A stretch of DNA of 39,552 nt. Source: Siculibacillus sp. (lineage in GTDB: Bacteria > Pseudomonadota > Alphaproteobacteria > Rhizobiales > Ancalomicrobiaceae). The DNA is taken from contig JAOTSD010000035.1 in the NCBI GenBank assembly GCA_030247555.1, positions 1 to 39,552 of the forward strand. Reading direction: 5' to 3'. The notes beneath the pieces were generated by a model. It worked only from the letters and a program-made list of their open reading frames with translations, was not told the origin of the DNA and did not search any database. The position numbers were made by a program, and so were the translations under genes. Below, in pieces: positions 22,814 to 30,926 of this stretch (positions within the stretch are counted from its first letter, which is position 1; each line of letters opens with the position of its first letter).

Positions 22814-24313
22814 TCACATGTAGTTGGTGAGCGACATCTTGTAGAGGATCGAGGTCGCCTGATAGCTCGCCTGCATCTGCGTCTGCAACGCCAGGAGCCG
22901 GGTGACGACTTCGGTCTGGTCGGTGTTGAGCGTGTCGTCGACCACCTTCTGATAGGTCGCCGACATCGCCTTGTGGCGCTCGGCGGCCTGCGTCGCCGCC
23001 TGCGAAGCGCTGGCGAATTCGACTTCCACCGCTTCGATGCTCTGCACGCCGGCCGGGATGCCGAGGTTGCCCTTGGTGCGCAGCAACAGTTCGCTGTGCA
23101 CGTCGCTGTCGGTCGCCGTCCCGCCGGAGACGTCGACCGCGACGATCACCGCCATCTGCCGGAGCGCCCACGAGAAGGCTTCCTCGTTCGCCCGCATGCC
23201 GTAGGAGACCACCACCGAAGTGTCGACCCGGGCGGTCGCGTCGGCGCGCGCCGACGAGGCGTCGTTCGTCCCGCGGTACCACTGCACCGTGTTCGCGTGG
23301 GTGGTGTCGGTGACCAGCGCCGTGGCCGAGGCGAAGGGCGGGCCGTCGACCCGCTTCGGCGCGCCGCCGCCTTCGGTGTCGAAGAACTCGTTGCCCGCCT
23401 GCACGGCCGAAGCCGCTACCAGATCGGTCTCGCCGAGCGCCGCGATCTTCTCGTCGATCAGGTTCGCCAGATTGGCCGCGGTGTCGTCCGGCGTCGCGCC
23501 GATCTGGAAGGTGCCGGCGCTCGTGTCGTTGGTTCTGCCCGCCTCGAGGTCGATCTTGGCGGTGCTGCCGTCGGGCAGCGAAAAGGTCACGGTGAGGACG
23601 TCGCCGTCCTCGGGCTGCCCCGAGAGGACGACGTCGAGCGTCGCCGGCGTGCCGGTCGGCCCGGTCACGCTGGCGTTCGACAGGGTCGAGGTGACCGTCG
23701 AGAGCTTCATCCCGAAGGGGTGGTCGCCGTCTTCGGCGAGCGTCACCGTGTTTCCCACCGCCGACAGAGTGAGCCGCCCGCGCCCGTCCGCGCCCTGATC
23801 GGCCTGTCGCCGCTCTTCGATGAGTTGGCGCAGGCCCGCCTTGCCGTCGGCGCCGTCGAGCATCGCGTCGACGCCGATCACCGGTTCGGTGTCGATCGCC
23901 GCTCCGGAGAAGATGTACCGCCCGGCGACGTCGGTGTTGAGCAACGACGTGAAGGCGTTGAGCGATTCGAGCGCATAGGTCTGGGCGTCGGTGACGCCGG
24001 TGGTCGACAGGTTGTAGGAGTTCGGATCGAGGCTGCCCTTCAGCCCGGAGGCGAGTTCCGCCAACTGGGTGAGGGTCTTGTCGCCGACCTGCATGCGCAC
24101 GTCGAGCGTTTCGATCGTCTGCTGGTAGGACTCGACCTTGGTCAGCCGCCCCTGATAGGCGAGAGCCAGATCCCGTTCGACGCCGAGCCCGCCGTAGGTC
24201 TGCGACCGGATCCCGGTGGTCAACTGTTGCGTCAGGTCGTCGAGCCGCCCGCGCATGACGCCGAGCTGCTGGACCAGGAGATCCGAATATCCGGTGGGCT
24301 TGATCGTACTCAT
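22814..24313 (-). CDS. flgL: Hook-filament junction protein FlgL, enlarged
   Basis: FlgL joins hook and filament. The 499-residue product has the N-terminal motif LVQQLGVMRGRLDDLTQQLT, then TTGIRSQTYGGLGVERDLAL, the FlgL-type FTSLLNTDVAGRYIFSGAAI, and a C-terminal helix ending ALQTQMQASYQATSILYKMS. It is longer than most FlgL proteins (about 300-350). The extra length is a beta-rich central region (about 210-350) with GDVLTVTFSLPDGSTAKIDL and DDTAANLANLIDEKIAALGE, resembling the outer module of the flagellins here. It is the last gene of flgE-flgK-flgL, 22 nt after flgK. Confidence 0.92.
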   Translation of the reverse strand: MSTIKPTGYSDLLVQQLGVMRGRLDDLTQQLTTGIRSQTYGGLGVERDLALAYQGRLTKVESYQQTIETLDVRMQVGDKTLTQLAELASGLKGSLDPNSYNLSTTGVTDAQTYALESLNAFTSLLNTDVAGRYIFSGAAIDTEPVIGVDAMLDGADGKAGLRQLIEERRQADQGADGRGRLTLSAVGNTVTLAEDGDHPFGMKLSTVTSTLSNASVTGPTGTPATLDVVLSGQPEDGDVLTVTFSLPDGSTAKIDLEAGRTNDTSAGTFQIGATPDDTAANLANLIDEKIAALGETDLVAASAVQAGNEFFDTEGGGAPKRVDGPPFASATALVTDTTHANTVQWYRGTNDASSARADATARVDTSVVVSYGMRANEEAFSWALRQMAVIVAVDVSGGTATDSDVHSELLLRTKGNLGIPAGVQSIEAVEVEFASASQAATQAAERHKAMSATYQKVVDDTLNTDQTEVVTRLLALQTQMQASYQATSILYKMSLTNYM

Positions 24314-24335
24314 GATCCGGTTCCTCGCGCGCCCG

Positions 24336-26201
24336 TCACGACCGCATCAACGCGTCGAGCATTTCCTTGGCGGTGGTCATCACCCGAGCGTTCGCCGCAT
24401 AGGCGGACTGCAGTTGGATGAGCCGTGCCAGTTCCTGGTCGACGTTGACACCCGAGACCGCTTCCATCCGCTGCTCCAGATTGCTCTGGATGATCGATTG
24501 GCTGTCGTAGGCGGAAGCGGCCGAACTCGACGCCGCACCCCAGAACGACACCACACGATCGGCGAAGTCGGCGAGGGTGGCGGAGAAGCCGTGCCCCTCG
24601 GCCGACATGCCTGTCTCCGACCCGAAATCGAAAACGAGGGTTTCCAGCCGGTCGAGCAGAGCCTGCGGCCGGGTGGGATCGCCCGCTTCGGTCGCCGGGG
24701 AGGTCTGCCAGGTCACCAGAATGGAGGGATCGGCGATGACCGCCGGGTTGACGGCGATTCGGCTCGAGAAGCCGATCTTCTGCGATCCGACCTCGAAGCT
24801 GCCGGTGTAGAAGTCGTCGGCCGCCCCTTGGGTGAAGAGCGGCAGACCGGTCTCGCCGTCCTGCAGGGCGGTGGAGGTCACTGACGCGGAAAGGCCGGTG
24901 ACGTCGGTGGACACGCCACCGTCGCCGAGGATGCGCAGCGTATCGCCCGAAGGGTTGGAGACGTCGAACGACGCCCCCAGCGCCGCCTGGATCTGCGCCG
25001 CGACCGAGGCGGTGCCGCCGGAGAAGTCGATGCCGTGGACGGTGTCGTTCGGGTCGGGCGTCGCGGAGTCGGAGAGCGGCAGCACGCCGGCATCGTCGAC
25101 CCGGATGAAGGTCACCGTGCGATCTTCGCCCGAGGCGACGTCGCGATGGGTCAAGGTCACCCGGTTGCCCGATTGCAGGCCGGTGAGGTCGAGATCGAAG
25201 CCCTCGGCCGCGCCCGAGGAAGCGGCGGTGCCCTCCACAGTGTGGTTGGACATCGCCTCGGCGAGTCCGGCGGCGATGTCGTCGAGTTGGGCCTGCGCCT
25301 GCACCAGCGTGACGTCGCGGAGTTCGACGAGGGCGGCGAGCGATCCCGACCGCAACGCGCCGGAAGAGATGAGATCCACGACCTGCGACCCGTCGTCGAC
25401 CACGCGGATGGTGCCGACACCGCGATCGGCGTCGTCGTCCGACCACACCCGGTTGGCGTTGAGCGTCCCGTGGGAGTCGAACTCGAACTGGGTGCCGTGG
25501 TCGGAGACCAGCGACAGGCCCGAGGTGGTGAAGACGGCGAGATGGCCGTCGGCGTTCTCGCGGGTCCCGATGTCCATGTATGACGAGAGATTCTTGACCG
25601 CCTCGTCGCGCGCATCGAGCAGATTGGAGACGTCCTGCCCGGCATTCGCCTGCCCGACGATGCGCGAATTGAGGTCGGAGATCTGCGCGGTCAACGCATT
25701 GACCTTGGCGACCTGATCGGCGATCTCCGATTCCGCCGAGGTCCGCAGGCTCTGGACGTCGTCGGAGGCCTGATTGAGCCGGCTCGCCAGCACCTGCGCC
25801 TTCTCGAGCAGGCTCATCCGGCTCGACACGTCCTCCGGGCTCGTCACCAGCGCGTGGAGCGACTGATCGAAGGTGGCGAGCGCCGAGGGCACGCTCGCCC
25901 CGTTGTCGGTCTGCCCCATGAACTGGTCGAGCTGCGACAGATAGGTCTGCTGCGTCTCGAGATACGAGGTCGGGGAGGTCGACTGCAGCACCTGGCTCCA
26001 GATCTGCTTGTCGAACTCCCTGTGCACCACCGCCTTGAGGCCGAAGGCCCCTTGGAGACCCTGAAAATCGACCGCGCCGACCCGCTTGGCGGTGTAACCC
26101 GCTTGGCCGGCGCGCGCGATGTTCTGCGCCACCACGCCGGTTTCGGTCTGGTTCAGCTGCATGCCGGCGACCGCGATCGAGAGCGCAGATCCGATGGTCA
26201 C
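24336..26201 (-). CDS. flgK: Hook-filament junction protein FlgK
   Basis: FlgK lies between hook and FlgL. The 621-residue product has the N-terminal signature LSIAVAGMQLNQTETGVVAQ, NIARAGQAGYTAKRV, the long helical D1 region with LATFDQSLHALVTSPEDVSS and SDLNSRIVGQANAGQDVSNL, and the C-terminus VNVDQELARLIQLQSAYAAN followed by ARVMTTAKEMLDALMRS. A beta-rich insertion occupies about 320-470. It starts 39 nt after flgE. Length is normal for the alphaproteobacterial form. Confidence 0.95.
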   Translation of the reverse strand: MTIGSALSIAVAGMQLNQTETGVVAQNIARAGQAGYTAKRVGAVDFQGLQGAFGLKAVVHREFDKQIWSQVLQSTSPTSYLETQQTYLSQLDQFMGQTDNGASVPSALATFDQSLHALVTSPEDVSSRMSLLEKAQVLASRLNQASDDVQSLRTSAESEIADQVAKVNALTAQISDLNSRIVGQANAGQDVSNLLDARDEAVKNLSSYMDIGTRENADGHLAVFTTSGLSLVSDHGTQFEFDSHGTLNANRVWSDDDADRGVGTIRVVDDGSQVVDLISSGALRSGSLAALVELRDVTLVQAQAQLDDIAAGLAEAMSNHTVEGTAASSGAAEGFDLDLTGLQSGNRVTLTHRDVASGEDRTVTFIRVDDAGVLPLSDSATPDPNDTVHGIDFSGGTASVAAQIQAALGASFDVSNPSGDTLRILGDGGVSTDVTGLSASVTSTALQDGETGLPLFTQGAADDFYTGSFEVGSQKIGFSSRIAVNPAVIADPSILVTWQTSPATEAGDPTRPQALLDRLETLVFDFGSETGMSAEGHGFSATLADFADRVVSFWGAASSSAASAYDSQSIIQSNLEQRMEAVSGVNVDQELARLIQLQSAYAANARVMTTAKEMLDALMRS

Positions 26202-26240
26202 GAGGAGAACTCCGATACCGGGAACGCGGTTTCATCGTCC

Positions 26241-27566
26241 TCAGCGGACGATGGCGAGGATGTCCTGCATCATGTTGTCGGCGGTCGAGATCACCTTGGA
26301 GTTGGCCGAGTAGGCCTGCTGGGTGATGATCATCTTCGAGAACTCGTCGGCGATGTCGACGTTGGAGGCCTCGAGCGCCTGACCGGTGATCGTCGCCCCG
26401 GAGGACTCCAGCGCCGGGCCGCTCTCGCGCGACACGGCGAAGGCGCCGCCGTCCATGCGCCGCAGGCCCGCGTCGCCGGCGAAGGAGAACAACGTCAACT
26501 CCGCCACGTCGACCTGCTGGCCGTTGGAGTAGGTCGCGGTCAGGCGGCCGCTGGTGTCGACCGAGACGCCGGTGAGGCTGCCGGAGGCGTAGCCGTCCTG
26601 AGCGATCGAGTTGACGGTCACCGTCGCCCCGGCGGTCGAGTACTCGGTCAGCCCGTCGTCGCCGTAGGCGAGGCGGATGTCGCCGATGTCGTTGCCGTCG
26701 ACCGTGAGGCCGGCGATGTCGAGATGATCCGTCGGCGATGTGAGCTTGCCGCTGGAATCGAAGGTGAAGTCGGATCCGGCGTTGGTCCACATCGCCGTCG
26801 TGCCGGTGGCGGTCGAGTCGGACTTGTAGAAGAGGTTCCAGGTGTCCGGGCTCGTCGCGGTCTTCGCCCAGCGCATCTGCACGTTCACCGCCGAACCCTT
26901 GGCGTCGTAGCAGGTGATCTGGCCGCCGTTGAGCGACGCCGCCTGGAACTCGGAATCGTCGGCCGCCTGAACGGTCGCGAGCGTCGTGTCACCCCAAGTC
27001 GAGGCGTCGATCAGGCCGACACTGGAGTTGGCCGGCAGGTTGGCGTTGTAGTCGACCCGGGTCGAAGCCTTGGCGGCGAGCAGACCGGTCGGCAACTGGA
27101 TCGGCGTCGTGGCGTCGCCGACCGGGTTGCCGGTGGTGGTGTCGATCGTCCGGCCCATCAGGTAATAGCCGGCGCCGTTGACCAGATAGCCCTCGCGATC
27201 GACCTCGAAGTCGCCCCGGCGGGTGTAGTACTTCGCGTCGCCGAGCAGCGTCTTGCCGTCGGATTCGCCGATCTTGGTCTGCACCTGGAAATAGCCGTCG
27301 CCGGAGATCGCCAGATGGGTGGCGGTGGAGGAGGTCGAAACCGACCCCTGCATCGTGTTGGTCGCCCGCGACAAGGCCAACACCGACCCGGCGTTCTGCC
27401 GATAGGAGGCGGTCGACGCTCCGGAGACCAGATCCTGGAAGGAGGTGTCGACGCGCTTGAAGCCGGTGGTCTGCGAGTTGGCGATGTTGCCGGAGATGTT
27501 GGTGAGCGCATAGGCCTGAGCCTGGAGACCCACCACCGAAGTGATCATCGCATCGAAGATACCCAT
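26241..27566 (-). CDS. flgE: Flagellar hook protein FlgE
   Basis: FlgE polymerises to form the hook. The 441-residue protein begins GIFDAMITSVVGLQAQAYAL, then NISGNIANSQTTGFKRVDTS, has the LAISGDGYFQVQTKIGESDG segment, and ends with ESSGATITGQALEASNVDIA and the C-terminal helix KMIITQQAYSANSKVISTAD. I chose the ATG at 27566 because GAGGAG precedes it and the family N-terminus begins there. It heads flgE-flgK-flgL behind a sigma-54 promoter at 27625-27640. Confidence 0.96.
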   Translation of the reverse strand: MGIFDAMITSVVGLQAQAYALTNISGNIANSQTTGFKRVDTSFQDLVSGASTASYRQNAGSVLALSRATNTMQGSVSTSSTATHLAISGDGYFQVQTKIGESDGKTLLGDAKYYTRRGDFEVDREGYLVNGAGYYLMGRTIDTTTGNPVGDATTPIQLPTGLLAAKASTRVDYNANLPANSSVGLIDASTWGDTTLATVQAADDSEFQAASLNGGQITCYDAKGSAVNVQMRWAKTATSPDTWNLFYKSDSTATGTTAMWTNAGSDFTFDSSGKLTSPTDHLDIAGLTVDGNDIGDIRLAYGDDGLTEYSTAGATVTVNSIAQDGYASGSLTGVSVDTSGRLTATYSNGQQVDVAELTLFSFAGDAGLRRMDGGAFAVSRESGPALESSGATITGQALEASNVDIADEFSKMIITQQAYSANSKVISTADNMMQDILAIVR

Positions 27567-27624
27567 TCCACACTCCTCGTCGACATGATTGGTCGCGCAG
27601 GCGCACCTGCCTCGAGGAAGAGGA

Positions 27625-27640
27625 AGCAGAAGCCGTGCCA
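27625..27640 (-). promoter_or_regulatory. Sigma-54 (-24/-12) promoter of the flgEKL operon
   Basis: On the minus strand TGGCACG-GCTT-CTGCT has a perfect -24 half and a -12 half with the invariant GC and correct spacing. Transcription should begin near 27613, about 47 nt before the flgE ATG. An ftr-like site lies 87 nt upstream. Confidence 0.7.
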
Positions 27641-27726
27641 AGCCCTCCGAGGTCGACGAGATCTCGACGGATCAACGACTTGGGGAGGATGATGGACTCT
27701 CTTGCGGAGGTTCCGCCGGAGCCTTT

Positions 27727-27743
27727 CGGAAAATCCTGCCGGG
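27727..27743 (-). promoter_or_regulatory. FlbD (ftr)-like enhancer upstream of flgE
   Basis: On the minus strand CCCGGCA-GGATT-TTCCG matches the CGGCA-N5-TGCCG type with one mismatch in the second half. It is about 87 nt upstream of the flgE sigma-54 promoter, a position comparable with those upstream of flgF and flgI. Confidence 0.45.
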
Positions 27744-27861
27744 TCGCCGCGCCCGACCCGGTCGAAACGCCCCGGCGACGCCGGACCCGCCGGCGACTTG
27801 TGCGCGCGCCCCGCTTCCGGTTTATGGGAGGGAGCGAACCGACGACATCCCGCGAGGACCG

Positions 27862-28707
27862 ATGCGCTTCGAAGGCACTTCCGACTACGTCGCCACCGAG
27901 GATCTCCGGATCGCGGTCAACGCCGCCATCACCCTCGAGCGCCCCCTGCTGGTGAAGGGCGAGCCGGGGACCGGCAAGACGGTGCTCGCCCGCGAGGTCG
28001 CCTCGGCGCTCGGCCTGCCGCTGATCGAGTGGCACGTGAAGTCGACCACCAAGGCGGCGCAGGGCCTCTACGAATACGACGCGGTCTCCCGCCTGCGCGA
28101 CGGCCAGATCGGCGACGAGCGGGTCCGCGACATCCGCAACTACATCAAGCGCGGCAAGCTCTGGGAGGCCTTCACCGCCGAGACGCGCCCGGTGCTGCTG
28201 ATCGACGAGATCGACAAGGCCGACATCGAGTTCCCCAACGATCTCCTGCTCGAGATCGACCGGATGGAGTTCCACGTCTACGAGACCGGCGAGACGGTGC
28301 GCGCCCGGCGCCGTCCGGTGGTCATCGTCACCTCCAACAACGAGAAGGAACTGCCGGACGCCTTTCTGCGCCGCTGCTTCTTCCACTACATCCGCTTCCC
28401 CGACGCCGAGACCATGGCCTCGATCGTCGAGGTCCACTTCCCCGGACTGAAGAAGCGCCTGCTCGAGGAGGCGCTCAGGATCTTCTTCGCGGTGCGCGAC
28501 GTGCCGGGGCTCAAGAAGAAGCCCTCGACCTCGGAACTGCTCGACTGGATCAAGCTCCTCCTCAACGAGGACATCGACGAGACGGTGCTGCGCCAGTCCG
28601 ACCCGCGCAAGGTGATCCCGCCGCTCGCCGGCGCCCTGCTCAAGAACGAGCAGGACACCCACCTCTTCGAACGCCTCGCCTTCCTGTCGCGGCGCGAGGG
28701 GCGGTGA
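27862..28707 (+). CDS. MoxR-type AAA+ ATPase
   Basis: The 281-residue product has a Walker A GEPGTGKT (residues 33-40), Walker B VLLIDEID (111-118), sensor region VIVTSNNEKELPDAFLRRCF and a C-terminal lid domain. This matches the MoxR family, ATPases that work with VWA-domain partners as chaperone-like remodelling complexes, often for metal-enzyme maturation. I placed the start at MRFEGTSDYV after CGAGGA; upstream sequence is not conserved in character. The likely partner, a CoxE-type VWA protein, is encoded at 35100-36275 on the opposite strand rather than next door. Confidence 0.92.
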   Translation: MRFEGTSDYVATEDLRIAVNAAITLERPLLVKGEPGTGKTVLAREVASALGLPLIEWHVKSTTKAAQGLYEYDAVSRLRDGQIGDERVRDIRNYIKRGKLWEAFTAETRPVLLIDEIDKADIEFPNDLLLEIDRMEFHVYETGETVRARRRPVVIVTSNNEKELPDAFLRRCFFHYIRFPDAETMASIVEVHFPGLKKRLLEEALRIFFAVRDVPGLKKKPSTSELLDWIKLLLNEDIDETVLRQSDPRKVIPPLAGALLKNEQDTHLFERLAFLSRREGR

Positions 28708-28710
28708 GGC

Positions 28711-29301
28711 TCACGACGCCGGGCAGACCTTCGCTTCCGCCGCGAGTTTCTCGGCACCGACCAGCGCCACGAGGTCGACGTCGTCGAGCAGGGTGACGTA
28801 TTCGCCCGTCTCCGCCGTCTTCATCCAGGTCGAGACCCGGAATTCCTCGGGGAGCGGCGCCCCCTCGACCCGGCAGCCGTCGATGCCGATCGACAGCGTG
28901 CCCTCGAAGGCGCCCGGCTCCTTCGCCGCCCGCGCCCGAGCCTTTTCGCGCGCTTCGGCGAGACGGGGCAACTCGGCCGGCGGGATGCGGAAGGCGCGCA
29001 ATTCCTGCCCCTTCTTCGGCTTCACCGCCGCGAGTCCGGTCTCAGTGGCGAGCGACACCTCTTCGAGCACGATCTCCAGCGTCTCCTTGTCCGCCCCACC
29101 CTTGCGCGCCTGGGCGAGGACGAGCTTCGCGCCCCCCTTCTGCGGCAGCGCCTCCTTCGGCATCGCCACCGCCGCCCTGAGACGGCCGGCATCGGTGGTC
29201 ATCGGATCGAAATGACGCAATTGCCACATCGTCTTCGCCGGCACATGACCGCAGGCGGAGAGGGCGAGAGCGACGACGAGGGCACCGGCACGACGGAACA
29301 T
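28711..29301 (-). CDS. Putative lipoprotein of unknown function
   Basis: The 196-residue product has a lipoprotein signal with lipobox LSAC (Cys17), followed by a mature region with alternating charged strands and helices, a repeat-free middle rich in Lys/Arg/Glu and a CRVEGAPLPEEFRVSTWMKT segment. I do not recognise a family. I chose the ATG at 29301 because of the GGAGGTT ribosome-binding site and the lipobox position; a longer reading adds 12 unlikely residues. It is divergent from the DUF2975 gene and probably sits in the inner or outer membrane facing the periplasm. Confidence 0.8.
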   Translation of the reverse strand: MFRRAGALVVALALSACGHVPAKTMWQLRHFDPMTTDAGRLRAAVAMPKEALPQKGGAKLVLAQARKGGADKETLEIVLEEVSLATETGLAAVKPKKGQELRAFRIPPAELPRLAEAREKARARAAKEPGAFEGTLSIGIDGCRVEGAPLPEEFRVSTWMKTAETGEYVTLLDDVDLVALVGAEKLAAEAKVCPAS

Positions 29302-29329
29302 GAGAACCTCCAACGAGAATTTTTTATCG

Positions 29330-29357
29330 TTTGACATTAATTTTTTCGCGTGTCAAA
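29330..29357. promoter_or_regulatory. TTTGACA inverted repeat in a divergent promoter region
   Basis: TTTGACA (29330-29336) and TGTCAAA (29351-29357) are perfect inverted copies around 14 AT-rich bases. They lie in the 80-nt gap between the lipoprotein gene and the DUF2975 gene. Each arm includes TTGACA, which could act as a -35 box on its own strand, or the pair may be an operator for the small HTH regulator encoded at 29950. Confidence 0.5.
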
Positions 29358-29381
29358 TGAGGTCGTCACCGAGGAGGTCCC

Positions 29382-29942
29382 ATGATCGACACCACTTCCC
29401 ACCCCTCCGTCGAGGCTCTGCGTACCCGCATCGGGCCGCTCTGCCACGTTCTGCGCTTCGCCGCCGTCGCCTATGCGGTCTGGGTCTTCGTGCTGCTCGC
29501 CATGCACTGGTCGAACGCGGCGGAGGTGACCCGCGCCTATTCGCACTGGTTGAAGGCCGATCTCCTCGAGGTTCCCGCGGCGCAGCGCGCCGGCGGCTTC
29601 CTCGTCCAGATGGTCCCTTGGGGCCTCACGGTTCTCGCCTGTTGGAACCTCTGGAAGCTGTTCTCCGGTTTCCTCGCCGGACGGGTCTTCACCCTCGACG
29701 CGGCGTTGACGCTGCGCCGCCTCTCCCTCGCCGGTCTGGCGGCGGTGGTGATCGACATGATCACTCGCCCCTTGCTCTCGATCCTGGTCTCGATCCACAT
29801 GCCGCCGGGCGCCCGCCACATCGGCTTCTTCTTCCGCCCCGACGACATGTTGAACCTGATGTTCCTCGGCGGGCTGCTCGCGCTGGCGCAGGTGTTCAAG
29901 GTCGCCGCCGAGATCGCCGACGACGCCGCCGCCATCGTGTGA
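29382..29942 (+). CDS. DUF2975-family membrane protein
   Basis: The 186-residue product has four predicted transmembrane segments, around 24-42, 69-90, 115-135 and 158-178. The layout is that of DUF2975 proteins, e.g. WNLWKLFSGFLAGRVFTLDA, where the conserved (G/A)xxFT follows the second helix. Function is unknown. These genes are often followed by a small XRE-type regulator, as here (7 nt downstream), so the two probably form a regulatory unit. The ribosome-binding site is GAGGAGG. Confidence 0.85.
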   Translation: MIDTTSHPSVEALRTRIGPLCHVLRFAAVAYAVWVFVLLAMHWSNAAEVTRAYSHWLKADLLEVPAAQRAGGFLVQMVPWGLTVLACWNLWKLFSGFLAGRVFTLDAALTLRRLSLAGLAAVVIDMITRPLLSILVSIHMPPGARHIGFFFRPDDMLNLMFLGGLLALAQVFKVAAEIADDAAAIV

Positions 29943-29949
29943 GGAGCCC

Positions 29950-30171
29950 ATGCCGATCGTCGTGAACCTCGACGTCATGCTGGCGCGGCGCAAGATGCGC
30001 TCCCGCGAACTCGCGGAGCGCATCGGCATCACCGAGCAGAACGTCTCGTTGCTCAAATCCGGCAAGGTGAAGGGTATCCGCTTCGACACCCTCGAGGCGA
30101 TCTGCCGCGTCCTCGACTGCCGACCCGGCGACCTCCTCGAATACCGCCCGGCCGACGAGGAAAACCGTTGA
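29950..30171 (+). CDS. Small Cro/CI-type HTH regulator (YozG-like)
   Basis: The 73-residue product is essentially one HTH domain: MLARRKMRSRELAERIGITE, QNVSLLKSGKVKGIRFDTLE and AICRVLDCRPGDLLEY. This matches the short XRE regulators that are encoded with DUF2975 membrane proteins. It likely binds the promoter region upstream of the pair. It is co-transcribed with the membrane protein, 7 nt apart. Confidence 0.9.
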   Translation: MPIVVNLDVMLARRKMRSRELAERIGITEQNVSLLKSGKVKGIRFDTLEAICRVLDCRPGDLLEYRPADEENR

Positions 30172-30295
30172 GCGCCAGTGATTTCACCGGCGCGCCGACG
30201 GTTCGTGACGCATCTGTCACACGCCTGTCATGGTATCGTGCATGCGGGCGTGCTATCGGCTTCGGACGTTCGATGACGCCCGCGAGACGAACCCG

Positions 30296-30847
30296 ATGCC
30301 CCGTCTGCTGCTTCTGCGCCACGCCAAGTCGTCCTGGGACGACGTCTCCGCCGACGACTTCGACCGACCGCTCAACGATCGTGGCCGCCTCGCCGCCCCG
30401 GTGATGGGCAGCCATCTCGCCGCGCACGGTCTGGCGCCCGATCGCATTCTGTGTTCCTCGGCCCGGCGCGCCCGCGAGACGCTTGCGGCCCTGCTGCCGC
30501 ACCTCGACGAGGAGGTCGACGTCCGCCTCACGCGCGATCTCTATTTCGCGGGCGAGGATCGGATGATCGACCAGATCCGCGCCCACGGGGGAAATGCGTC
30601 GACCCTTCTGGTCATCGGCCACAACCCCGGCATCCAGGAGACGGCCCTCGCCTTCCTCACCGAGACCGCCTCACCGGTCACCGAGGCGATCGCCGCCAAG
30701 TTCCCGACCACCGGCCTCGCCATCGTCGATTTCCCGGCGGCCAAGTGGGTCGACATCGAGCCGCGGACCGGCAGGGCCGTCGCCTTCCTCAAGCCGCGCG
30801 GTCGCAAGCTGGTCGAGATCTCCGCGGAGGATGAACCGGCCGGCTGA
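30296..30847 (+). CDS. SixA-like histidine phosphatase
   Basis: The 183-residue product has the RHAK motif (catalytic His9), the SSARRARETLAALLPHL segment and the second histidine in LLVIGHNPG (His109), all typical of the short branch of the histidine phosphatase superfamily. SixA removes phosphate from phosphohistidine in HPt domains in E. coli; the substrate here is unknown. I chose the ATG at 30296 because MPRLLLLRHAK is the usual start; 22 upstream residues of a longer reading are not family-like. It is followed by ycjX. Confidence 0.9.
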   Translation: MPRLLLLRHAKSSWDDVSADDFDRPLNDRGRLAAPVMGSHLAAHGLAPDRILCSSARRARETLAALLPHLDEEVDVRLTRDLYFAGEDRMIDQIRAHGGNASTLLVIGHNPGIQETALAFLTETASPVTEAIAAKFPTTGLAIVDFPAAKWVDIEPRTGRAVAFLKPRGRKLVEISAEDEPAG

Positions 30848-30926
30848 GCCGCTCGTCGCGGCGCGCTCTTGGCGAGACCGCCCGAGGATGCCTACATGGG
30901 GGAGGTCCCGCCGCCGAGGCCCCTCG

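Noticed and set aside
24310-26790. 826-codon minus-strand frame across flgK and flgE
   Set aside because: It runs in a different frame through two clear hook genes. Composition is Arg/Asp/His-rich and no family is recognisable.
30205-30220. GTGAC-N6-GTCAC inverted repeat upstream of the SixA-like gene
   Set aside because: Five-base arms in a single place with no second copy; too short to call an operator.
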